A DNA stretch of 64,000 nucleotides from Sporopachydermia quercuum (Eukaryota; Ascomycota; Sporopachydermiomycetes; Sporopachydermiales; Sporopachydermiaceae): the NCBI GenBank assembly GCA_001599295.1, contig BCGN01000001.1:62001-126000 (forward strand), in the 5' to 3' direction. Shown piece by piece: positions 56,099-64,000 of this stretch. A program made the translations under genes and the position numbers. Below the pieces are notes generated by a model. It worked only from the letters and a program-made list of their open reading frames with translations, was not told where the DNA came from and ran no database searches. The stretch's first letter is position 1; the number at the start of each line of letters is the position of its first letter.

Positions 56099-57686
56099 CT
56101 TTTCATTCGCTTTCCCCGGTTTAAACGAGTCGAAAGCTTGTGAATTAGTCCGACGAAGGTGTCCAATAAACAGCCATCGGACAGTATTATCCTTTAGGAA
56201 ACTTATCCTAGGATTGTATAATATTCATTCATAAGAGAAAACTGGAAAATTTTCCTAATCATAGTTTAACTCTCCCCAGTACTGATTGATTGATCCAATG
56301 AATATATCGAATAAATGGTTCTAATTGACTTCTTAGTTTTGCACAATAATATCAATCAATATTCTGGTGATTTTTATAGTTAAATGCTTGAAAGCTGGAA
56401 ATATTAATTCATTCTCTATGTCAAAACTCAACCATATGTTGCCATCTTATATCTTACGGTTGCCCCTTGCTCACCACTAGGGCCAATGTAAAATAAAGAT
56501 AGGTATGGTAAATCCATCCATTTGTCATTCCTATACAAGTATTTCCGGTAACCCAACCGTCAAGAAAAAACGGGTTGAAATTAGTTAATTANAATGAACT
56601 AACATAATAGTTAGTATTGTTGTTAACATATCAACAAAGAACTCTTCAACAAAACTAATAAAACTATCAAATCATATATCCTAGTAGTAAATAAGTCCTT
56701 CCACTATATATAATTGAATTAATCATCAATCATATTCAGATCCACTTGGAAAGCATACCCATTGCACACGGCAATTGACTTCCTTAAATATCTTCGGAAA
56801 AATATCACCCATAAGAAAATAAGAAAATGGGGGAGAAGAGTAGGAAACCATTCTTATCTCATAGTTTTAACATTAGTCAAGGTCCAACTAAGCACTATAT
56901 GGGGGATTATGGAGAATAAGATAGTTGAAGATAATAAATAAAATATCCGTTTTGAGCCAAAGTTTGAATTATCCTCTGTTCAGTTTTCTCGATCTGTTTG
57001 AAGCTTTATCCGTGTTTCCAGTTCANTTCGATACAAAAAACTGTCAATATCACTTAAAAAGGCAATTAAAATGTTAGGCTGAAACCATTTTTGAGGTTAC
57101 AAATATCTTTGTTAGGTTCGACTCGAGACATACCTCTAGGTGCATACTCATTGACCTAGCTTTTTACCAATGATTTTTTCCTTTAAGCTATTAGCAAATA
57201 AATACATCAAATCATAAAACTAAGGAGGATGAACTCGGTAAATAATATATTCTGAAAATGCATAAACTTTCCATAAATTTTGATTGATACTTTCTACAAT
57301 CGCTCCATAGTCAACTATTCTCTCTTTTCTATCTTGCAGTCTTGTGGTGTACGCTCCCCGCCTTCCTTTTCTAGTATACGTAACGCAACTCAATCAAATT
57401 AGTCATACGTACGGGGAACTCAAATCCAAGTGAAAAATTTCTGTACCAAACGAGTTCTTTTCTCACAAACTCCAATTTTCCTTCTTTCACGGTTCCAGAT
57501 GTGTTTATTTCATTTATTTATTCATCAGAGTCATAGAATGATGGTACCAGGTGACATCAACACTTTTATCTCATCAATCACCTTTAATCAAATGATAGCA
57601 ATTAATCAGTATAAACTCATTGAAAGAATATTTCAACTAGAGAATTAAGATCTTGAAAGAAAAAAGTCACAACAGCCTCAAGAACA
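56099..57686. other. Upstream region of AGC1
   Basis: 1.6 kb, AT-rich. It contains several ATGs shortly before AGC1 (for example 57538 and 57592) that could form short upstream frames. No gene was seen. Confidence 0.5.
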
Positions 57687-59819
57687 ATGGCTCCTTTATT
57701 TCTTGACCCCCCGGAGAAAACATTCACGAAATATGCTTCTCTCTCTTTACCAAGAGAGGAAGGAAAAGTAATGTCACCAGCAGATTTTGTAGATGCTATC
57801 GCTCCACCTTCAATGAACTACACCAAAATTCCAAGATCATCATTCGCCCTTCTATTTGCAATTGCCGATAAAACTGGTAAAGGATATGTCACATTAACTG
57901 AATGGCTATCATTTGAATCATTGCTTGACAAGCCTGACGCTGATTACGAAATCGCTTTCAAGTTCTTCGACAAATCAAGTAAAGGAAAAGTTTCTTATGA
58001 TGACATTATTCGTCTCTATAATGAGCACAAATCTCCTGCTGCTTTACCTTTTGATTGGAATGCATCTTGGGTTTCCCTTTACTTAGGTGATAACAAACAT
58101 AGACATGATTTATCATATCAGGACTTTTCTCAAATGTTGACTGGTCTCGTTGGTGAAAGAGTTCGCCAAGGGTTTTTCTATTTTGATAAATCGAAAACTG
58201 GTTTAATTTCACCGGAGGAATTTCAAATTCTCATGACGAAGATCTTGTCTCATAAGCTATCAGACAAAGTTTTAGCTAATTTGAACAAACTACCTAATAT
58301 AACCAATTCACCTTATATTTCCTATTCTGACGTTCGTGCTTTTCTGAACATTATCAATCATTCCGATTTTATTGATGTGTTGGTGAAAAAAGCTTCATTA
58401 AAAACTCTTGATGGTAGAATCACAAAACATAATTTAATGGCTGAAGTTTCTCAATCAACAAGATTTGTTTCATTATCACCATTAGAAGTCGATATTTTAT
58501 TCTTTTTTGCATCTTTGAACAAACAAGAACAACAAAATGTTCAATCAAAACCTTTGGATAACGATACTTTTTCATTAGATGATTTCCAGTCAGTTATTGA
58601 TCCTTCTTATCAAGATCCCTCAACAAGATATATCATCTCTGAACAACAAAAGATTGCTGCTGCTAAGAATGTCGTTAGCGATCCAAAATCTTTCTTCCAT
58701 CAGGTTTTTGAATCAGCTTATAATTTTGCTTTGGGATCTGTCGCTGGTGCTTTTGGCGCTACAGTTGTTTATCCAATTGATCTTGTAAAAACAAGAATGC
58801 AGAATCAAAGAAGTACTACCCCTGGTCAACAATTACTATATAAGAACTCATGGGACTGCTTCAAAAAGGTCGTTGCAAGAGAAGGATTCAAAGGTTTATA
58901 TTCTGGTTTGGGACCTCAATTGATTGGTGTTGCTCCTGAAAAGGCTATTAAACTAACAGTTAATGATCTTGTTCGTGGTAAAGCTGCCGATGCTAATGGT
59001 AATATTACTTTACCATTTGAAATTCTAGGTGGTGCATCAGCTGGTGCTTGTCAAGTTGTATTCACCAATCCTTTAGAAATCGTTAAAATTAGATTGCAAG
59101 TCCAAGGTGAATTATTAAAGTCGGTTTCTCCAACATTAGAAGGATCAACAATTCAATCAGCAGTTGCAGCTGCAAGTAAACCTCAAAGGAAATCTGCTTT
59201 AACTATTGTAAGGCAGTTAGGACTTTTTGGGTTATATAAAGGAGCAACCGCTTGTTTGTTACGTGATGTACCATTTTCTGCTATTTATTTCCCCACTTAT
59301 GCTCATTTGAAGAAGGATTATTTCGGTGAAGGACCTAACAAAAAGCTTGAAATCTGGCAGTTGCTTAGTGCTGGTGCAATTGCTGGTATGCCTGCTGCTT
59401 ATTTAACAACTCCTTGTGATGTTATAAAGACTCGTTTACAAGTTGAATCGAAGAAAGGTCAAACTACTTATAATGGGTTAGTTCATTGTGCAAGAACTGT
59501 TTTTAGGGAAGAAGGTTTCAAAGCTTTCTTTAAAGGTGGTTTAGCACGTATTTTAAGATCCTCTCCTCAGTTTGGTTGTACTTTAGCTGCTTATGAATTA
59601 CTACATAGTTTATTCCCATTATCTAATCATCCAAAGACTGAAGCTGGTTATTTTGCACCAAGTTCTGAGTATGTTAGTGATCTTAATGCTATTGGTGGCG
59701 CGCCTGGCTTGAAGTATTTAAGAAGCAGAGCTGCTTTACGGTTGTTATTGGATATTGATCACAGTTTTGGTAAAGTAGATCACGATGTTTTCAGGAGAGC
59801 TCCAATTCCTGGTAAATAG
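57687..59819 (+). CDS. AGC1: Mitochondrial aspartate/glutamate carrier with EF-hand domain (Agc1, citrin/aralar type)
   Basis: 710 codons with the full citrin layout. The N-terminal half has EF-hands: a canonical loop DKTGKGYVTLTE at 61-72, a degenerate one near 95-106 (DKSSKGKVSYDD) and another DKSKTGLISPEE near 168-180. The C-terminal half has three mitochondrial carrier repeats with signatures PIDLVKTRMQ (about 362), PLEIVKIRLQ (about 461) and PCDVIKTRLQ (about 577). It exchanges aspartate for glutamate plus a proton across the inner membrane and supports the malate-aspartate shuttle and nitrogen metabolism. S. cerevisiae Agc1 (902 aa) has a divergent N-terminus without working calcium sites, whereas this protein looks calcium-responsive like the animal carriers. 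No introns. Confidence 0.93.
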   Translation: MAPLFLDPPEKTFTKYASLSLPREEGKVMSPADFVDAIAPPSMNYTKIPRSSFALLFAIADKTGKGYVTLTEWLSFESLLDKPDADYEIAFKFFDKSSKGKVSYDDIIRLYNEHKSPAALPFDWNASWVSLYLGDNKHRHDLSYQDFSQMLTGLVGERVRQGFFYFDKSKTGLISPEEFQILMTKILSHKLSDKVLANLNKLPNITNSPYISYSDVRAFLNIINHSDFIDVLVKKASLKTLDGRITKHNLMAEVSQSTRFVSLSPLEVDILFFFASLNKQEQQNVQSKPLDNDTFSLDDFQSVIDPSYQDPSTRYIISEQQKIAAAKNVVSDPKSFFHQVFESAYNFALGSVAGAFGATVVYPIDLVKTRMQNQRSTTPGQQLLYKNSWDCFKKVVAREGFKGLYSGLGPQLIGVAPEKAIKLTVNDLVRGKAADANGNITLPFEILGGASAGACQVVFTNPLEIVKIRLQVQGELLKSVSPTLEGSTIQSAVAAASKPQRKSALTIVRQLGLFGLYKGATACLLRDVPFSAIYFPTYAHLKKDYFGEGPNKKLEIWQLLSAGAIAGMPAAYLTTPCDVIKTRLQVESKKGQTTYNGLVHCARTVFREEGFKAFFKGGLARILRSSPQFGCTLAAYELLHSLFPLSNHPKTEAGYFAPSSEYVSDLNAIGGAPGLKYLRSRAALRLLLDIDHSFGKVDHDVFRRAPIPGK

Positions 59820-60491
59820 GTGAAAAGTCAAGAAGTGAAGACGGAAGAAAAGATAGAGACAAATAGATTCATAACTCTTAAATAGCATGAAAAGAGAGTA
59901 ATAGAATATAACAAGAAGAAAACTGTCTAGCAAGTTCAACAAATATACTGAACAATAAGGAGAAAGTATTGAAGAAAGTATGAACGCTAGTACTAATGTA
60001 TTAAAACAAAATTCTATATAAATGTCAATTGTTTACATTGAGTAGTTTACGAGAGTTCATGAATCAACCATATCCAAAGTCCATTGCACACGGTGAACAA
60101 TTATTTGATATGCCTATTATATTGTTAATGCTTTTTCAACGTTCTTTAGCTCTATCACTTTAAATGCCAGACAAGGCAACCATTTCCTGTGAATCAATAT
60201 AATGCTGTAAATACGTGTATTTCACTGTGTCATTTTTCGCCTACCTATCACTGGTTTGGCGATATAATACAATAGATGCGATATACATAGGTAGTTGAGA
60301 TTACAATCTATGCAGTTTTTCAGCTAGTATACATGTATTCGTTACCAAATAACTGAATTGATGATAATAAAATATAGTGTTCTTGTTAAGAATGAGAATT
60401 AGCAAAAAAGAGAAGAAAATGTGTCTTTTGAATCAGAATTGATTGATTTTGTTACAAAAAAAGAAAAAAAACTATGGCGAAAAATCATCAA
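59820..60491. other. Convergent spacer between AGC1 and the coiled-coil gene
   Basis: 672 bp of AT-rich 3'-flanking sequence shared by two convergent genes. No gene or repeat was seen. Confidence 0.5.
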
Positions 60492-62726
60492 TCAAAGCAA
60501 ACCTGCCTCTGGTTTCCAAAATTCCGGAGGAGTTGTTGCCAAATCTGCGTTACCATTATCGTTATTATTGCAGTTTTGATTATATCCATTAATTGCACCA
60601 TGAATATCAATACCACTCTTATTAGACTTATTCTTCTTGGTCCTTTCCAGCATTTCCCTTTCACTGATTTTTCTTGTTTTGTTATTTTTGTGGTGATGAC
60701 TTTGATTCTCATTCATTTTCTTGTTTTTGCTTAGTTGAAATTTATTGATGTCATTTTCCTTCCCATTCTGTCCTTCTCTGTTGTCGTTATTATTATCATT
60801 GTTACTAATATCGTTAAAATCGTCATAATCATCAAAATCAATTATTGGACTGCTTGGGACTTCTTCCTGCCATCGTGGACCTCTTATTTCTACTCCGGGG
60901 CCTGCCACTCGAATTAACTACATGGTTTTTGTTAGTAAGAGCAAGAGGGACAAAGAAAGAACAAAAGGAGGAGAAAAACAGTTCATATTTTCACCAATTT
61001 CGAACACTTCTAAAGACGATTCTTTCATTTTTCATTTATCTTACAATAGTAAAATTGGTTGTTTTACTTATCAATAAATGCAGAATGTGAAAGTTTTCAA
61101 TGAATGCTAATACAGACAGGTATCGTAGAATCTGCTGGGAAGATCAGTGAAGTATCCTGTGTTGATCCTGTCCGAAGAAGTTGGGAGGTATTTGAGTAAA
61201 TACCCGCTCACCATTGTAAAGCATAGTCGTTCAAACAAAAGCAAACATTATTGATTGTATTGCAATTCGTACCTCAAACATCAGAACCATTCAGGAGANT
61301 TCCTGCCTTTCCATTTGGATGCAAAAATGAACCAATTGAGATATGTAAACAAACCCAAAAAATGAATCAAAACAAATAATTAAACTCGCCTTTGATAAAG
61401 CATCTTGAGATGTGCTAATGTAATGTGGTTTTGATGGTGTATTTATGTCGTGTGAATTAGTATTATTATTTTTTGAATTATTGTTGGAATCCGCACTATT
61501 TTTGTATAATGATTTTCCATTAGATCTGATTTCTGTTAGTACCTTAATAGCCGAAAGAGCAAAAAGAGGATGTTATTCATGTAATAATAATTGCAAGAGG
61601 GAACCGAAAAGACTTAGTAGAGAGATAGCAAAAAAAAATTTGACGAAGTATTGAAAAAAGAAAAATTGCATGTGAATATTGCATCAGAATGTACTAACGT
61701 TCTCTTCCCTTTTGTTGTAAACCAATCAAATCATAGCATATAATTACATCCTTTTTCATTAAGATCTCCCTATCTTTTTCCAAAACACAACAAAAAATTG
61801 AATACATACCTTTCATCAAATGGATAAATCCTTTTCAATGGTTTCATAATAGAGATTGGAGTTATCATATTCGGTTCTATAAATTCATTTTCGGGTTTTG
61901 CTTGAGTCTCAATAGATTTTGCTTTCGTTTTTGATCTCCTTTTTGGAGTGCGTTTCGGTTTCGGTTTCTGGTTCCGCTTTTGATCTGGAATTTCTACTGC
62001 AAGATCTATCGGGATATGTCCATCAGAAGANAGTACTATCGGATCATCGGATAATTGATAAGGAACGTTCAATGGGAGTTCTCGAACATCTCGATCGCTG
62101 AGTAGATCAGTTGATGTTGATATATAAGCTTTTTGGGCATACAACGTTCTAGGGCTTTGAGTCAAATCAATATCTTGATCATCGGGTAAATTCGATTGAG
62201 AATTTTCAGAGTTTGGCTCCGATGGTATATCCGGTAGCCGTATGGCGGCGGAAGGTTCATCCGACGTCAAGTGTAGTTGGGAGGTGGCCGTCGGAAGTTT
62301 GATGTCCAGTTTCTCCTGTGTCAACGTATATTCTTTGTTCAATGAGATCGCCGAGTCGCAACGGATCACACCTCTCGAGTNCCCTGTTACCCCGAGTTCT
62401 GAAATTCTCCCTTTTAGCATATCATTCTCCTGTATTAATCGTGAATTGAACTGTCGCACAGCCGATAGAGCTTCTTGCAGAGATTCCCATGTTTTCTCAT
62501 GTCTAGCGTACAACTGAACCATTTCCTGTAATCTCCGCACTCTTTCTTCGGCCAATAGACATTTTGTAACAGCGGCAAGACTTTGGAATTCAGTGCTTTC
62601 CATCATATCTCCCAGAATCACCGAGATCAATCTCTTGAAGTACGCGTTTTCCTCAGTCGCGGCTGAATTGAGATCCTTATTTAGAGTCACTTTCTCGGGA
62701 ATTTTCTGGGATTGACACGTGCCCAT
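60492..62726 (-). CDS. Unrecognised three-exon gene: coiled-coil protein with N-myristoylation-like start
   Basis: Proposed exons are 62726-61810, 61525-61390 and 60917-60492, giving 492 aa. Intron 1 (284 nt) is GTATGT ... TACTAAC ... AATCAG, and this AG is the only nearby one that keeps the frame. The last exon has no ATG and is entered through TACTAAC ... ATGTAG in phase 0. The best phase-0 5' site is AAG/GCGAGT at 61389, a GC-AG type; an undetected extra exon is possible. The start MGTCQS fits the myristoylation pattern G2/S6, with C4 as a possible palmitoylation site. Residues about 30-110 form a helical coiled coil (LLAEERVRRLQEMVQ, FNSRLIQENDMLKGRI). Then come a Ser/Asp-rich part, a basic KRTPKRRSKTKAK cluster, Asn-rich sequence and an acidic then Asn-rich tail. 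I do not recognise the family. A shugoshin-like role was considered but the C-terminal signature is absent. Two N bases lie in exon 1. Confidence 0.6.
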
Positions 62727-63602
62727 TTTGATAGAACTTCAAACTACACGCTACTTAGTAAAACATCACGTTAAGGCGCAGAAAATCAGTTAAATTTTTA
62801 TGGTATTTATGATAGCATAATGATTAGTCCAATATTCATCATGATTCAGTTTTCGGTTAGAAGTAAATAGAGGATCATATCGGATCTCACTACAGAGTTG
62901 TTGGCATCGGAGTGATATTTTATGTGTCTGAATGTAATGGATTACATGATCAGTAAAGGACAAGTAAAAGGAAGAAAAAATGATGATCTATATAGACACA
63001 AAAATACCCTACAAGAAAATAATAGAGGATTGTATTGGTGTATTGGAGTTTAGTGGTAATTAAAATATTTGAATATGCTAAGATTAGGTGATATCCAGTT
63101 TTAAAGTGAGGGATCAATTCATTGGAGTATTTCAATGGCAAGTCGACATGAAGTTCGATTAATAGATTCACAGTCAAACAACTTTGGGTTTCACATCAAA
63201 ATTCTAATGATATATATGTACATTATTACCCAAGTTTTTACAGAACAATAGACGATATACTTACCATTTTGTCTAAAACTCCTTACCTTGTACCGATGAT
63301 TCTTTCGATACAAATAGATAGTTAATAAGCATCTTCATCCCTAACACATTTACTCTAAACCTAACAGAAAATATATGATCATATAATCACCAATCACAAA
63401 AATAGTAAGTAACGCGAAGGACATTCATTAATTATCTTCCAAATTACGCAAAGAAACAGATACCTCAACACATAATGAACTGATTATTACATAACACAAT
63501 ATTCTGTAATCCTATCCGTAAACCTAATACTAGTTTCCACAAAGAAGCAATCAGATCCCCAGAAACTCAGGACACGAACCTCTTTCCATTTCATACCCCG
63601 CA
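62727..63602. other. Divergent spacer upstream of BUD13
   Basis: 876 bp shared upstream region of the coiled-coil gene (minus) and BUD13 (plus). Frames are short and unconvincing. Confidence 0.5.
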
Positions 63603-64000
63603 ATGCCAATCAATGATTACCTGGCAAAACACTACTTGAATGATGGCAAATCAAAGAAAAAGAAGCATTCTGACAATAACAAATTGGTGGTAGAAGATGA
63701 TCTGCTTGGCTGGGAAGACGATGATTTNATGACTCGTAACCCGAGGGGAAACAGAAGCGGAAGGAAAACGGAAGGGGGATTCAAGAGGATCGGCACATTG
63801 AAAGAGCATAGAAAAAAGCACAAAAGTGGGAAAAAAAAGAAGGATACCGGAAACGATGAAGGAATTGTTAGCGGTATTAACAGCGGAAGCGATATTGGAA
63901 TTTCGCGAGAGGTTTCGGAAGATTTTATCGGAGGTTTAATAACAGCAGAACAACTAGAAAAGCATACTCAACAGAAAGAAACGGAACAAGAACAGTCACA
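63603..64000 (+). CDS. BUD13: Pre-mRNA splicing factor Bud13/Cwc26 (5' part, runs off the window)
   Basis: From the ATG at 63603 the frame stays open to the window end (132 codons). The start MPINDYLAKHYLNDGKSKKK followed by KLVVEDDLLGWEDDD matches the conserved N-terminus of Bud13/Cwc26 proteins (DYL-K-Y, lysine cluster, acidic DD-W motif). Bud13 is part of the RES (retention and splicing) complex with Snu17 and Pml1, needed for efficient splicing and nuclear retention of unspliced RNA. The basic KKHKSGKKKK stretch is typical. The C-terminal conserved region lies outside the window. One N. Confidence 0.75.
   Translation, partial: MPINDYLAKHYLNDGKSKKKKHSDNNKLVVEDDLLGWEDDDXMTRNPRGNRSGRKTEGGFKRIGTLKEHRKKHKSGKKKKDTGNDEGIVSGINSGSDIGISREVSEDFIGGLITAEQLEKHTQQKETEQEQS

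Noticed and set aside
57115-57130. GGTTCGACTCG resembling a tRNA B box
   Set aside because: The flanking bases do not pair into a T stem, and no A box or acceptor stem occurs at the right distance.
60492-62726. Shugoshin identity for the coiled-coil gene
   Set aside because: An N-terminal coiled coil and basic patches fit loosely, but the conserved C-terminal shugoshin motif (basic, Tyr, Pro-Ser-Leu, Lys-Met-Arg-Arg) is not seen in any exon.

Overview
The window is nuclear DNA of a budding yeast (Saccharomycotina). It is AT-rich, the genes are mostly uninterrupted, and the few introns are short with TACTAAC-type branch points (three 60-93 nt examples end within about 25 nt of the branch point). 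The products are yeast housekeeping proteins: acetyl-CoA carboxylase, Tim23, Nsa2, Lcp5, Dus2/Smm1, Msb1, a Puf4/Puf5-type Pumilio protein, Bud13, the aspartate/glutamate carrier Agc1 and the choline transporter Hnm1. CTG codons sit at invariant leucine positions of ACC1 and SMM1, so CTG means Leu here. This excludes the CUG-Ser and CUG-Ala yeast clades. I cannot place the species further. Roughly 58 percent of the window is coding, and gene-poor stretches of 2.7, 4.1, 3.2 and 5.1 kb separate the genes. Nearly 60 isolated N bases are scattered throughout and never break a reading frame.

Layout, left to right. 1-4.2 kb: the 3'-truncated end of a GH76 cell-wall mannosidase (DFG5/DCW1 family, minus) and a mitochondrial HAD phosphatase-like protein with one intron (minus). 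4.2-11.8 kb: a Zn2Cys6 regulator (minus) with a 2.7 kb upstream region, then HNM1 (minus). 11.8-22.0 kb: a 4 kb desert, then a very large MSB1 (minus). 23.3-25.5 kb: SMM1/DUS2 (plus, three exons) converging on TIM23 (minus). 25.5-35.8 kb: a desert with a 101-nt poly(A) run, then ACC1 (plus). 36.3-37.7 kb: a secreted subtilase whose four exons restore all catalytic motifs. 37.7-45.8 kb: a 5 kb desert and a PUF gene (plus). 47.0 kb: tRNA-Leu(AAG) (minus). 48.2-50.7 kb: the divergent ribosome-biogenesis pair LCP5/NSA2. 51.8-55.3 kb: a C2H2 plus fungal-trans regulator. 55.9-59.8 kb: a possible small gene and AGC1. 60.5-64 kb: an unrecognised three-exon coiled-coil gene (minus) and the 5' part of BUD13 (plus, runs off the end).

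Functional themes. LCP5 (small-subunit processome) and NSA2 (pre-60S) share a promoter holding adjacent RRPE-like and PAC elements, the usual ribosome-biogenesis arrangement. ACC1 carries a 129-codon in-frame upstream extension with mitochondrial-presequence character and no ATG. This suggests one gene making cytosolic carboxylase from the ATG at 29078 and a mitochondrial form from a non-AUG codon, as S. cerevisiae HFA1 does. Together with AGC1, TIM23 and the HAD protein, several neighbours have mitochondrial roles, but I see no operon-like logic beyond the LCP5/NSA2 pair.

No complete transposon, CRISPR array or viral element is visible. The most interesting items are the AUG-less ACC1 extension, the unrecognised three-exon gene with an N-myristoylation signature and a probable GC-AG intron, the subtilase whose introns split active-site glycine codons, and several exact palindromes in the gene deserts.
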